This document shows, piece by piece, positions 1 through 13,367 of a DNA stretch of 64,000 bases. The stretch's first letter is position 1. The number at the start of each line of letters is the position of its first letter. This stretch comes from Sphingobacterium sp. UGAL515B_05 (GTDB lineage: Bacteria; Bacteroidota; Bacteroidia; Sphingobacteriales; Sphingobacteriaceae): NCBI RefSeq assembly GCF_033097525.1, contig NZ_CP109907.1:1-64000 (forward strand), read 5' to 3'. The translations under genes were made by a program, and so were the position numbers. The notes beneath the pieces were generated by a model that worked only from the letters and a program-made list of their open reading frames with translations, did not search any database and was not told the DNA's origin.

Positions 1-7
1 AACGAAA

Positions 8-38
8 GAAGCCCTTGACTGTTTCCAGCAAGGGCTTC
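8..38 (-). terminator. Terminator of the rRNA operon
   Basis: A perfect 10-bp stem (GAAGCCCTTG at 8-17, its complement at 29-38) closes an 11-nt loop. On the minus strand it lies just after the 5S gene and is followed by TTTCGTT. It is the expected intrinsic terminator of the operon. Confidence 0.8.
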
Positions 39-50
39 CGTGTAAAAAAA

Positions 51-157
51 GGCACCGACCTACTCTCCCACCTGTTACGGCAATACCATCGGCTCTGGCG
101 GGCTTGACTGCTCTGTTCGGAATGGGAAGAGGTAGACACCGCCGATATAGGCACCTA
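51..157 (-). rRNA. rrf: 5S ribosomal RNA
   Basis: Read on the minus strand, the sequence has the conserved 5S core (CCCATTCCGAACAGAGCAG near the middle) and complementary ends (AGGTGCCTA at the 5' end, TCGGTGCCT at the 3' end). Its length of about 107-110 nt is normal. It is the last gene of the operon, followed by the terminator at 8-38. The ends are estimates to within a few bases. Confidence 0.95.
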
Positions 158-282
158 AAAATCTTTATTGGATGATCTATGAATTCATATCATGTGATTC
201 ATGCCAACTGACATATGTATTGAAAGAGGTTCGTTTCCTGTATGTTTCAAAAATTAAAGAGGAAGACAACAGTGTCTGTCTG

Positions 283-3172
<2,890 letters not shown>

Positions 3173-3393
3173 ATAGCCTTTTGCTACTATGCGGCTGCTT
3201 TTGATATATATACCCGTATGCTACGTAAAGATTCGTTCGGCATTCACCGAGGGTCTCCTCTCTACATCGAACACATACACGTATTGTCTCTATACTGTTG
3301 TCTTCTCTTGTAATTTTTTTTCTCTTTCAATATGTCAAAGAACTCTTTTTCCGGTATAGATGAAGTATATCGCTATATACTTCCCCGGAGATG

Positions 3394-3467
3394 TGGAGAA
3401 TAACGGATTCGAACCGTTGACCCCCTGCGTGCAAGGCAGGTGCTCTAGCCAGCTGAGCTAATTCCCC
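3394..3467 (-). tRNA. tRNA-Ala (anticodon TGC)
   Basis: A 74-nt cloverleaf on the minus strand: acceptor stem GGGGAAT/ATTCTCC, D-arm AGCTCAGCTGGCTAGAGC, anticodon stem CCTGC/GCAGG around loop CTTGCAC with anticodon TGC, and T-arm GGTTCGAATCC. It lies in the 16S-23S spacer, the usual place for tRNA-Ala. CCA is not encoded. Confidence 0.97.
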
Positions 3468-3478
3468 AAACGTTTTCG

Positions 3479-3552
3479 TAGTCCCGAGCAGATTTGAACT
3501 GCTGACCCCTACATTATCAGTGTAGTGCTCTAACCAACTGAGCTACGGGACT
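3479..3552 (-). tRNA. tRNA-Ile (anticodon GAT)
   Basis: A 74-nt cloverleaf on the minus strand: acceptor stem AGTCCCG/CGGGACT, anticodon stem CTACA/TGTAG around loop CTGATAA with anticodon GAT, T-loop GTTCAAATC, and discriminator A. It precedes tRNA-Ala in the direction of transcription and is separated from it by 11 nt. This is the standard Ile-Ala spacer order. Confidence 0.97.
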
Positions 3553-3671
3553 AGCTTATCTTGTTCATCTCTTTCTCTCGGTCCTGCTCCCTTAGGGGCG
3601 GGCACTTTCTTCTGATGTTTTTTCTTCTGCAATCATATGTAACGCGACGAGCACCGATCTTCGATACTCTA

Positions 3672-5203
<1,532 letters not shown>

Positions 5204-5447
5204 AAATGAAGTTTTTGATTCCAACTATTTATAATAATCAGAATTCTTTTTTTATATCTCTGATCTTGGATCGAATTGAACGAATTACTTGAATTTGTTC
5301 ATGACTTTCGTTTGTCTACTCGTCACGCTTACATGATTGTGTTTTCTTAAAGAACTCTGTCGCTTCAACTTCCGTATCCGCTTTATTCCGATGGGCATTG
5401 CGCCACTCTTTATCGTTTTGTTTTTCCCTTCGTTTCCGTTGGGACTG

Positions 5448-5478
5448 CAAAGGTAGAAATCTTTTCTGAACTTCCAAA
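5448..5478 (-). promoter_or_regulatory. rRNA operon promoter candidate, proximal (P1)
   Basis: The minus strand carries TTTG (5475-5478), 19 nt, then TACCTTTG (5448-5455). This is an exact match to the Bacteroidota pattern TTTG-N19-TAnnTTTG. It lies about 245 nt before the 16S 5' end. The stretch between (5204-5447) is leader RNA without a gene. Confidence 0.75.
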
Positions 5479-5631
5479 AACTTTTTGAAGTTTTTTTTCT
5501 TTCCTCTTTTTTCGATTTCCGCGTTTAAAATAAACTGAACGGGATTTTAGATCCTGCCAGACTTCTCTTAAACCCTTCTTTTTTCATGGATTCCCTCTTT
5601 CGGGTAACCGTCCCTCCCTTGCGGAGTGGTG

Positions 5632-5663
5632 CAAAGATAGGGAGTTTAGGAACAAACTTCCAA
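5632..5663 (-). promoter_or_regulatory. rRNA operon promoter candidate, distal (P2)
   Basis: The minus strand carries TTG (5661-5663), 21 nt, then TATCTTTG (5632-5639), again a perfect -7 box. It lies 184 nt upstream of P1, consistent with tandem rRNA promoters. The spacing is slightly long, so confidence is lower than for P1. Confidence 0.6.
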
Positions 5664-5870
5664 GCCTTTTGTTCTTATTTATTTCATTTTTCCTTAACTG
5701 CCTGTAACGGTGCACGATTCTTTTTGTAAAACAGGTGATCGGAGGGCTGGAATGGCTGATCCGGCCGCCAGATTGGGCCTTCGGAGAACCTCAGGTCATC
5801 CTATAGCGTATGGAGGCAGGCTTCGCACTGGATCCATTATCCTTTTCGTTCAATTTTTGTTAATAATTTG
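5664..5870. other. Gene-free stretch with a GC-rich island
   Basis: No convincing gene lies between the rRNA promoters and the repeat at 5871. A 60-codon frame at 5710-5892 has no recognisable domain and is probably chance. Bases roughly 5735-5840 are clearly richer in G and C than the AT-rich flanks. That could mean a structured RNA or a remnant of transferred DNA, but no clear fold was identified by eye. Confidence 0.4.
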
Positions 5871-5945
5871 CAGGGGTATTACAGGGGGATAACAGGGGGT
5901 TAACAGGGGGTTAGCAGGGGTACAACCCCTATTAACCCCCTGTTA
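5871..5945. repeat. Five 11-nt tandem repeats ending in a long inverted repeat
   Basis: Units of the form CAGGGGGTTAA start at 5871, 5882, 5893, 5904 and 5915, exactly 11 nt apart. The last units also form the left arm (5901-5921) of an inverted repeat whose right arm is 5925-5945. Nineteen of 21 positions pair around a 3-nt loop. No T-run follows, so it is not a typical terminator. It lies about 220 nt upstream of the LacI-type regulator gene. Confidence 0.85.
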
Positions 5946-6163
5946 AAACGGTGCTATACTGCTGTTAATTATAAATCAGAATATAATCTGAACCTAAGCA
6001 ACGTAATACCAGGCCTCCCCTTTTGTCAAAACTGCCGCTGAAACAAGCAAAATATCAATATGAAAAGCCTAATAATAGCAGCATTGGTCCACTTATCAAG
6101 ATAAAAAACCTATTTATCTATTTTTTTATGTAGATTTATCTTCTTAAAATAACCACCAGAGCG

Positions 6164-7186
6164 ATGAGCAGAACTACCCTGAAAGATATAGCGTTGGCAC
6201 TCAATATTTCTGTTTCGACGGTTTCCAAAGCATTATCAGACAGCTACGAAATAAGTGAAGCGACTAAAAAGATGGTTCAGGAATATGCCAAAAAGCATAA
6301 TTTCCACCCAAATAAGTTGGCACGGAGCTTAAAAATAGGAAAATCCAATACAATAGGGGTTATTGTATCCAACATTAGCAATACATTCGTTTCACAAATC
6401 CTCGATGGAATTCAAATAGCCTCTCAACAGACGGTCTATGACGTTATTTTCATGCAAAGCCGGGAAGACGAACGGATCGAAAAAAATTGTATTGACGTCT
6501 TACGCATGCGCGGTATTGATGGCTTAATGATATCTCCGGTTTCCTCCGATTCAAATATTGAAGAGCTAAAAGCATTGATAAAATCGCAGATTCCAGTCGT
6601 TATTTTTGACCGTATCAATCACCAGCTCGACACATTCAAGGTTGGTGTCAATAATTTCCAAGGTTCATATAATGCCACAAAGCATCTCATCGAACAAGGC
6701 AAAAAGAATATTTTGCATATCACCGGAAAGAACTTAGGTGTGGCAGCCGAACGATTAAATGGCTTCAGATCTGCTTTATCAGATGCGGGGATCCCTTTTG
6801 ATAATAGACATTATATCGAATGTAGTTTTAATAATACCACCGATATAGACGAAACAATTCGGGAGATTTTGCGCAAAGAATATCTTGAACATAAACGTAT
6901 AGATGCGATTTTCGGTGCTACGGATGTTATTACAACCCGAACACTGGGTATTTTGGCTGAGCTTCAGATTCAAGTCCCTTCCGAAGTGGCCGTTATTGGT
7001 TTTTCAAACACACAGATAGCAGCTTCCTTAAATCCGGCACTATCCACAGTTGTACAACCGGCAACAGAAATTGGGGAACTGGCGACAAATAAATTAATCG
7101 CCACCATTAACCAAACAAGACCAATACATGAATTTGAAACGATTGAGCTTCCAACACAGCTCATCATTCGCAAATCTTCCTTATAA
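6164..7186 (+). CDS. LacI/GalR-family transcriptional regulator, probably of the uxu operon
   Basis: A 340-residue protein of standard LacI-family length. Residues 1-55 form the LacI helix-turn-helix and hinge: TLKDIALALNISVSTVSKAL, then HPNKLARSLKIGKS. The rest is a periplasmic-binding-protein-like ligand domain (IGVIVSNISNTFVSQILDGI; AVIGFSNTQIAASLNPALSTV). It is convergent with the hexuronate genes at 7328-9319, separated by the terminator at 7226-7268. Control of that operon with a hexuronate-derived effector is inferred from position only. The ATG at 6164 begins directly before the helix-turn-helix, which supports this start. Confidence 0.9.
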   Translation: MSRTTLKDIALALNISVSTVSKALSDSYEISEATKKMVQEYAKKHNFHPNKLARSLKIGKSNTIGVIVSNISNTFVSQILDGIQIASQQTVYDVIFMQSREDERIEKNCIDVLRMRGIDGLMISPVSSDSNIEELKALIKSQIPVVIFDRINHQLDTFKVGVNNFQGSYNATKHLIEQGKKNILHITGKNLGVAAERLNGFRSALSDAGIPFDNRHYIECSFNNTTDIDETIREILRKEYLEHKRIDAIFGATDVITTRTLGILAELQIQVPSEVAVIGFSNTQIAASLNPALSTVVQPATEIGELATNKLIATINQTRPIHEFETIELPTQLIIRKSSL

Positions 7187-7225
7187 TTCTTTTGATTATA
7201 GTCTCGTCGACATACTTAAAACAAA

Positions 7226-7268
7226 ACAGTCGGGAAATAAGAAATTAGCTCCCCTACTTCCCGACTGT
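7226..7268 (-). terminator. Terminator after uxuA
   Basis: A perfect 11-bp stem (ACAGTCGGGAA at 7226-7236, complement at 7258-7268) with a 21-nt loop. On the minus strand it is followed by TTTTGTTTT. It can end uxuA transcripts and may also stop readthrough from the convergent regulator gene. Confidence 0.7.
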
Positions 7269-7327
7269 CTGTATGCGAGACCTATATTACAGGTCATAAT
7301 CTCTAATCTTCGCCCGAATTATGGGTA

Positions 7328-8488
7328 TCATTCACCAACAATACCATACTCTAGGCCCCGCAATTCCGCAAGCCCTCTCAATCTTCCAATGGCAGAATAC
7401 CCTGGATTTGTTACTTTATTTAGATCATCCAGCATCTGATGGCCGTGATCTGGTCTGAATGGGATCGCTGTAGATCTCAATTGATTTTCAGCAACCAGGA
7501 TTTTCATGATTTTATACATATTGACATCCCCATCCAAATGGTCTGCCTCATAAAAGCTTCCGATCGCATCTTTCTTCACATTCCGTAAGTGAACAAAGTT
7601 TACCCGTCCTTTAATATTTTCTAAGATAGCCGGCAGATCGTTTGTCTGACTGGCCCCCAAAGATCCTGTACAAAAGCAGACACCATTAAATCGTTGTGGA
7701 ACCGCATTCAAAAAATAATCGAAATCTGCACCATTACTGGCAATGCGGGGCAAACCTAAAATAGGATACGGTGGATCATCGGGATGAATGGTCATACATA
7801 TACCGTTCTCCTCACAAGTTGCCGCAATTCCCTGAAGGAAATAAACCAAATTGTTGCGTAAACCATCTTTCCCAATATGTTTATAGGTATCAATGCTCGC
7901 CTTTAACGCATCCAATTCCACATTTTTCTCTCCGGGGATCCCCATTAAGACAACATTTGCCAATTCTTCTTTTTGCTGTTCGGAAATTTCATCAAATCGT
8001 AAAGTCGCACGTTTAACAACATCCTCTGGATATGCTGTCTGTGCCTCATCACGTTTCAAAATAAAAATATCAAAAAGTGCCAGATCAATCCAGTCAAAAT
8101 ACAATGCTTTTGAACCATCCGCCATGGTTAAATCCAATTGTGTACGCGTCCAGTCCAGCACCGGCATAAAATTATAACAAATTGTTTTGATGCCGCATTG
8201 TGCAAGATTGGTTAAAGTCTCCTTATATTTCTGGAGGTATTCATCGACTCTAGCACCTTTTGTCTTAATCTCCTCGTGTACTGTCACACTTTCCACAACA
8301 GACCAGGTAAGACCGGCATCTTCTATAATGCGTTTTCTTTCTTGAATATCGGCCAATGGCCATACCTCACCGTGTGGAATATGATGTAATGCCGTTACAA
8401 TACCAGTAGCTCCAGCCTGTTTGATATCTTGTAAAGATACCGGGTCATTGGGACCATACCAACGCCAGGTTTGTTCTAATTTTCTCAT
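7328..8488 (-). CDS. uxuA: Mannonate dehydratase
   Basis: A 386-residue protein, close to the length of E. coli UxuA (394). It dehydrates D-mannonate to 2-keto-3-deoxygluconate in glucuronate catabolism. Family landmarks include N-terminal RKLEQTWRWYGPNDPV and the metal-site pattern of His in MTIHPDDPP, Cys in GVCFCTGSLGA, His in NFVHLRNVK and Asp in FRPDHGHQML. It starts 12 nt after the SDR gene, so the two form an operon, and a terminator follows. No uronate isomerase (uxaC) or KDG kinase/aldolase gene is adjacent. The ATG at 8488 gives the family's usual N terminus. Confidence 0.95.
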   Translation of the reverse strand: MRKLEQTWRWYGPNDPVSLQDIKQAGATGIVTALHHIPHGEVWPLADIQERKRIIEDAGLTWSVVESVTVHEEIKTKGARVDEYLQKYKETLTNLAQCGIKTICYNFMPVLDWTRTQLDLTMADGSKALYFDWIDLALFDIFILKRDEAQTAYPEDVVKRATLRFDEISEQQKEELANVVLMGIPGEKNVELDALKASIDTYKHIGKDGLRNNLVYFLQGIAATCEENGICMTIHPDDPPYPILGLPRIASNGADFDYFLNAVPQRFNGVCFCTGSLGASQTNDLPAILENIKGRVNFVHLRNVKKDAIGSFYEADHLDGDVNMYKIMKILVAENQLRSTAIPFRPDHGHQMLDDLNKVTNPGYSAIGRLRGLAELRGLEYGIVGE

Positions 8489-8500
8489 CTTAAAGTTTAA

Positions 8501-9319
8501 TTAAACGCCACACCATGCATTAAAACCACCATCGACAAAAACCGTCTCCCCTGTCACAAAGGCCGATGCATCGCTCAATAGGTAGATTAAAGTTCCTTTT
8601 AACTCACGGGGGTCGCCCAATCGGTTATAGGGAGTTCCGTTAAGAATACGTTTGGTACGGTCGCTATACGTACCGTCTGGATTGATCAATAAGTTTTTGT
8701 TTTGTTTGGTTAAGAATACACCGGGAGCGATTGCATTGACACGAACTTGGTCACCATAACGCTGAGCGAGTTCGGTGGCCATCCATTTTGTATACCCATC
8801 GATACCGTGTTTTGCAACGGTATAGCCCAAAACACGTGTAAACGGACGACTGGCTGTAAGGGAAGATATATTGATGATGACACCTTTTCCGCTTTCAGCA
8901 ATCACACGACCAATAATATGCGTAGGAATCATTGTACCATACAAATTAAGCTCTATTGCTTTAATGGTATCCTGAATATTGCTCGCAAATAAATCTTGAT
9001 CGGCACCAATTGTTGCACCCGGAATGTTGCCTCCAACGGCATTTACTAAAGCGTCTATCCTACCCCACTTTTGCAAAACTTCATCTTTCGCCCGAGTGAC
9101 ATCCTGTTCGTTCATGATGTCAACTTCAACAAATATCGCTTCGCCACCAAGGGACTCTACCTGCTGGACACGCTCTGCTCCGATTTGTCCATTACGTCCA
9201 AGTATCGCGACTTTCGCTTCTGCCTCGGCCAAAGCCTCAACAAATGCTTCGCCTAAAATCCCTGTACCTCCCGTAATTACAACTACCTTATCTTTTAATG
9301 AAAATGGATTATTATGCAT
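8501..9319 (-). CDS. SDR-family oxidoreductase, probable D-fructuronate reductase (mannonate oxidoreductase)
   Basis: A 272-residue classical short-chain dehydrogenase. The NAD(P)-binding glycine motif TGGTGILG lies at residues 16-23, the NAVGG motif near 93-97, and the catalytic Ser153, Tyr166 and Lys170 are in place (YTVAK). It is the first gene of a two-gene operon with uxuA. It therefore most likely makes D-mannonate from D-fructuronate, replacing the unrelated long-chain UxuB of E. coli. The reaction is inferred from context; SDR sequence alone does not fix the substrate. The upstream 80 nt contain an 'aattac' inverted repeat around an A8 tract (9371-9391) of unknown role. Confidence 0.85.
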   Translation of the reverse strand: MHNNPFSLKDKVVVITGGTGILGEAFVEALAEAEAKVAILGRNGQIGAERVQQVESLGGEAIFVEVDIMNEQDVTRAKDEVLQKWGRIDALVNAVGGNIPGATIGADQDLFASNIQDTIKAIELNLYGTMIPTHIIGRVIAESGKGVIINISSLTASRPFTRVLGYTVAKHGIDGYTKWMATELAQRYGDQVRVNAIAPGVFLTKQNKNLLINPDGTYSDRTKRILNGTPYNRLGDPRELKGTLIYLLSDASAFVTGETVFVDGGFNAWCGV

Positions 9320-9398
9320 GTATTTTTATTTCAAATTGGTATTTATCCCCAATTTTATTGATAATAACCTTAATTACAAAAAAAAGTAATTGATTTAA

Positions 9399-9587
9399 TT
9401 ACGATAACGTTTTAGTTACGTCGCCTTCTTTATCCTCCCCTTCTGTCGTTTCATCATCAAACAGAATCCGTATAGAAGGTGTATAGGTATCGTTATGCTG
9501 ACCGGTTTTATTTGCCCAGAAAAAAGCACATAGGAAAACCAAAGCCAACAAAACACTACAACCGATCAAAATATACATTATTTCCAT
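9399..9587 (-). CDS. ccoS: cbb3-type cytochrome oxidase assembly protein CcoS
   Basis: A 62-residue protein with one N-terminal membrane segment (IMYILIGCSVLLALVFLCAF) followed by a short acidic tail. This fits the small FixS/CcoS family required for cofactor insertion into cbb3 oxidase. It starts 5 nt after ccoI, its usual partner. In many Bacteroidota ccoNO follows directly, but here the next genes are for hexuronate use, so the structural oxidase genes are elsewhere or absent. A second ATG three codons in (MYILIG) is a possible alternative start. Confidence 0.88.
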   Translation of the reverse strand: MEIMYILIGCSVLLALVFLCAFFWANKTGQHNDTYTPSIRILFDDETTEGEDKEGDVTKTLS

Positions 9588-9592
9588 AGCAA

Positions 9593-11986
9593 CTAGAGTT
9601 TACGGCGTTTGGCATACCATCTCGTCATGAGACTTGTAAAGGAGATGATCGTTACCGTACTTATTGGCATTAGAATCGCGGCAAATAATGGCGACATAAT
9701 ACCTTGCACGGCAAAGCTCAACCCAATTACATTATATAAAAGAGATATACCAAAGCTCATATGTATTACTTTCACCGCATCTTTGCTAAAAGCAAAGAAA
9801 TCCGGCATTTTCGAAAATGACTCCCCATCCAGTATCGCATCACAGCCGGGAGAGAAGTTATTGATATCATCACTTACGGCGATGCCCAGATCTGCTTTAC
9901 GCAATGCCCCCGCATCATTAAGGCCATCACCAATCATACAGACATGCTTTCCTGCTACCTGAAAATTTTGAATAGTTGCCAGTTTTTCCATTGGAGATTG
10001 ATTAAAAAGCAAGCTTGCATTCGAGGGAAAAATTAACTGTAGTGCATCCAGACGTCTATCGTTATCCCCTGAGATTAAATGAAGGTCGTATCCGACTTTA
10101 AAATCTTCAATCAAAGCCGAAAGACCATCGCGCCAGGATTGCTCCATGGTAAAATATCCTTTTAGCTCTTCACCTATACGAATAAAAACCACAGACCCGT
10201 CTGTTTTAATGTTACCGATATTCAAAAAATTAGCACTACCGATTTTAATTTCCTTGCCACTGACATTAGCCTGCATCCCCTTTCCCGGAAATTCCTTGAA
10301 ATCCTGTATCGAAATAGCAGAAGAAACATTCAGCCACTTAACAATTTCACGGCTCAATGGATGGCTAGAGTTTCTACATACCGCATTCAGTAGCTTTTTG
10401 TCGGCTGTCGAGAGGCTACCTTCAAAATAAATTGAGGTTGCTTTAGGCGATGATATTGTACCGGTTTTATCGAATACGAGGGTATCAATCGTAGCCATTT
10501 GCTCAATAGCGGCCGTATTTTTCACATAAAACTTATTTCGATCAAAAATACTTAGCGCTGCAGAAAGGGTAAATGGAGAGCTCAACGCCAACGCACATGG
10601 ACATGCGATAATCAATACCGCCGTAAAAGCTCCCCAAGCCCTACTTGCACTCCCATCAACAGCCCAAAATAAGGCAGCCAAAAGTGCAACAACCAATAAA
10701 ACAACAGTAAAATATTTACTTATAAAGTTGACAAAAGTCTGAAAATGTTTGTCATAATCTTTATAGTTCTCATTATTCCATAATTTGGTCAAATAGGACT
10801 GTGAAATCGGTTTGACCACTTCAAGTTCTATCGCTTCCCCCGTCTGGCGTCCGCCGGCATAGATAATTTCGCCCAAGGTCTTACTGACCGGACTTGATTC
10901 TCCGGTTACAAAACTAAAATCTATCGCAGCATCACCTTTTAAAAGCATGGCATCGGCCGGTATAATTTCATTGTTGCGAACCAAGATACGGTCGCCTATA
11001 TGAACGTCAGCTAATTGTACAGGTTTATCCCCCGATTCAGTCAATACTGTTACAGCCACCGGAAAATAACTCCGGTAATCCCGTTCAAATGAGATATGAT
11101 AATAGGTACGTTGTTGTACCCATTTTCCGATCAATATAAAAAACACAAGACTACAGAGTGTATCCGTAAAACCAGCGCCTGTCTGTGTGATCACCTCAAA
11201 CGCCGAACGCAAAAATAACACGAGGATTCCCAGAGCTAATGGCACATCCAGATTCAACCGCTTTTGTTTCAGACTCCAATAGGCCGATTTGAAATAATCC
11301 GACGCACAATACAATAAAACAGGGAGACCAAAGGCAAGGTTTATATAACCAAAGAAATTGGCATATTCCTTTTCAAAACTCCCCATTCCAAAATAATCAG
11401 GGAAACTGAATAACATAGAATTTCCAAAACAGAAACCGGCAACAGCAATTTTTGCTACCAAAGGATTTAGATTATTTCTATTCCCTTCCTTTACAACATC
11501 CTGCAAGGTGATTTTAGGGTCATAACCGATATTGACCAAAAGATAAACCAGGTCTTTCAATGGCAGCTCATTGTGATTGAATGTAATGCTCGCCTGTTTC
11601 TTCATAAAGTCCACGCGCGACTGCAGTACATTGGGATTGAGTTTATATAAATTTTCCAGCAACCAGATACAAGAGCTACAGTGAATAGCCGGAATATAAA
11701 AGGTGATGATGGTCATCATATCATCTTTATAATCCACTAATTTACCGGCAATCTGTGGTTCATCCAGATAGGAAAAATCTTCTTGCTTGGATTTATTTGA
11801 TTTACCCGGGTGCTGATTATAGCGATAATATTGCTGCATACCACTATCGTTCAGTACTTGGTAAACGGTCTGACACCCCAGACAGCAAAAATCATGATGA
11901 TCAAGCTGATAGCCCGTTTCCTCAATTTTATCGCCGCAATGGAAACATTTTTCTGCAAGTTGTATTTCATCCCTTAGCTCTGCCAT
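9593..11986 (-). CDS. ccoI: Copper-type P1B ATPase CcoI/FixI for cbb3 oxidase maturation
   Basis: A 797-residue heavy-metal P-type ATPase that would move copper across the inner membrane for cbb3 oxidase assembly. Visible features: an N-terminal cysteine cluster (C14, C17, C34, C35, C38), a heavy-metal-associated domain with CxxC at 103-106, the TGES loop near 361, the membrane CPC metal site at 462-464, the phosphorylated Asp506 in DKTGT, and the hinge GDGLND late in the protein. The substrate is assigned from the CPC motif, the N-terminal cluster typical of FixI/CcoI, and the neighbours ccoS and hemN. It begins 9 nt after hemN. Confidence 0.93.
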   Translation of the reverse strand: MAELRDEIQLAEKCFHCGDKIEETGYQLDHHDFCCLGCQTVYQVLNDSGMQQYYRYNQHPGKSNKSKQEDFSYLDEPQIAGKLVDYKDDMMTIITFYIPAIHCSSCIWLLENLYKLNPNVLQSRVDFMKKQASITFNHNELPLKDLVYLLVNIGYDPKITLQDVVKEGNRNNLNPLVAKIAVAGFCFGNSMLFSFPDYFGMGSFEKEYANFFGYINLAFGLPVLLYCASDYFKSAYWSLKQKRLNLDVPLALGILVLFLRSAFEVITQTGAGFTDTLCSLVFFILIGKWVQQRTYYHISFERDYRSYFPVAVTVLTESGDKPVQLADVHIGDRILVRNNEIIPADAMLLKGDAAIDFSFVTGESSPVSKTLGEIIYAGGRQTGEAIELEVVKPISQSYLTKLWNNENYKDYDKHFQTFVNFISKYFTVVLLVVALLAALFWAVDGSASRAWGAFTAVLIIACPCALALSSPFTLSAALSIFDRNKFYVKNTAAIEQMATIDTLVFDKTGTISSPKATSIYFEGSLSTADKKLLNAVCRNSSHPLSREIVKWLNVSSAISIQDFKEFPGKGMQANVSGKEIKIGSANFLNIGNIKTDGSVVFIRIGEELKGYFTMEQSWRDGLSALIEDFKVGYDLHLISGDNDRRLDALQLIFPSNASLLFNQSPMEKLATIQNFQVAGKHVCMIGDGLNDAGALRKADLGIAVSDDINNFSPGCDAILDGESFSKMPDFFAFSKDAVKVIHMSFGISLLYNVIGLSFAVQGIMSPLFAAILMPISTVTIISFTSLMTRWYAKRRKL

Positions 11987-11995
11987 ACCTTCGTG

Positions 11996-13366
11996 CTAAA
12001 TTGCCTGACTAAATAATTGATTTTGTGCTTTTGAACGTAATAATCGCTGATCAAAGGCCATACAGATATTTCTTAAAAAAGAGCGTCCAATAGCAGTACA
12101 TTGAATTAGGTCGCCGGTTATGGAGACTAAACCATCTGTAACAAGTTCAGACAATTCGTCGATAATCTGCTCATTCAACGGCGCACCTGTCGGCAACTGC
12201 ACTTTACCTTTACACATCATATCGAGGATATAACGCCTTACAAGAAGATCCTCCTCGTTGAGTATATGTCCTTTTACAACGGGCAATACCCCAGCATCAA
12301 TGAGTTTATGGTATTCTTCCACGGTCTTCACATTTTGAGCAAAAGCCCCCCAGGCATCGCTGATCGAAGAAACTCCGATACCGATTAACAAGGGACTAAA
12401 TCGATCGGCATAGCCCATAAAATTGCGATGTAATCTTTCTTGTTGGAAAGCCACAAATAATTCGTCCTCTCTTTTCGCAAAATGATCCATACCGACATCT
12501 TCATAGCCATGGGCCAAAATCATTTTTTTCCCAAGGTTATATAAGGCGAGTTTGGCTGCGCCATGAGGTAGATCTGCTTCAGTATAATGCCGTTGACCGG
12601 GTTTTATCCAAGGCACGTGGGCATAGCTATAGAAAGAGATCCGGTCTGGACCGAGCAGCATCGCTTTTTGGATCGTATCTTCCACCGTAGCCAATGTCTG
12701 CTTAGGTAATCCATAGATCAAATCGAAGTTGATCGATTCAAATCCAATTTTCCGCGCATTCAGCATCACTTCTTTCACTTCCGCCGATGTTTGATGTCGG
12801 TTGATCACAAACTGCACAAGTGGATCAAAATCCTGTATTCCCAGGCTCAAGCGCCGAAACCCCAAGTCAAATAAGGTTTCTAAATGTGTGACGGTTGTAT
12901 TAGCAGGGTGAGCTTCAAAAGAGAATGAACGATCAGGAGCCAGGTCTGCGTGTTTAAGGATCCCCTCAATCAGTACCTTCAAATTATCCGGATGGAAAAA
13001 GGTCGGAGTACCACCACCCAAATGTATTTCCGCCAATAAGGGTCTTTCTCCCTTAAATAAAGCGACATACATTTCCCATTCTTTCAAAAGAGCGGCAATA
13101 TAAGGTTCTTCAACGTGATGGTTTTTTGTAATGCGCGTATTGCAACCACAATACGTACATAGGCTTTCACAAAAAGGAAGGTGTATATATAAGCTGATAC
13201 CTTTTTCTTTCGACTGCTGGAAAGTTTGGTAGACTTGATTAGTCCAAGCTGCCCGGTAAAATGCTTCATTATCCCAAAAGGGAACAGTAGGATAGCTTGT
13301 ATAGCGCGGTGCGGCAACATTATATTTTTGCACCAATTCTTCCATTGTAACCTGCGATGTAATCAT
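11996..13366 (-). CDS. hemN: Oxygen-independent coproporphyrinogen III oxidase
   Basis: A 456-residue radical-SAM enzyme that decarboxylates coproporphyrinogen III to protoporphyrinogen IX without oxygen. The N-terminal cluster motif is CESLCTYCGC (C66, C70, C73 bind the 4Fe-4S cluster, with C75 the extra Cys typical of true HemN). It is followed by HLGGGTPTF and the HemN C-terminal domain (NFMGYADRFSPLLIGIGVSS). Length and the YTSYPTVPFW N terminus match HemN rather than the shorter HemW. It starts 1 nt after the upstream stub gene and precedes ccoI, coupling haem supply to cbb3 oxidase maturation. Confidence 0.95.
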   Translation of the reverse strand: MITSQVTMEELVQKYNVAAPRYTSYPTVPFWDNEAFYRAAWTNQVYQTFQQSKEKGISLYIHLPFCESLCTYCGCNTRITKNHHVEEPYIAALLKEWEMYVALFKGERPLLAEIHLGGGTPTFFHPDNLKVLIEGILKHADLAPDRSFSFEAHPANTTVTHLETLFDLGFRRLSLGIQDFDPLVQFVINRHQTSAEVKEVMLNARKIGFESINFDLIYGLPKQTLATVEDTIQKAMLLGPDRISFYSYAHVPWIKPGQRHYTEADLPHGAAKLALYNLGKKMILAHGYEDVGMDHFAKREDELFVAFQQERLHRNFMGYADRFSPLLIGIGVSSISDAWGAFAQNVKTVEEYHKLIDAGVLPVVKGHILNEEDLLVRRYILDMMCKGKVQLPTGAPLNEQIIDELSELVTDGLVSITGDLIQCTAIGRSFLRNICMAFDQRLLRSKAQNQLFSQAI

Positions 13367-13367
13367 T

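Noticed and set aside
5710-5892. 60-codon open frame upstream of the LacI-type gene
   Set aside because: No recognisable domain or promoter, and it runs into the tandem repeat. Composition alone made it look coding.
5871-5945. Possible CRISPR array
   Set aside because: The units are only 11 nt and directly adjacent, with no spacers and no cas genes nearby.
8710-9389. Plus-strand open frames opposite the SDR gene
   Set aside because: They mirror the codon pattern of a clear SDR gene and show no domain of their own.
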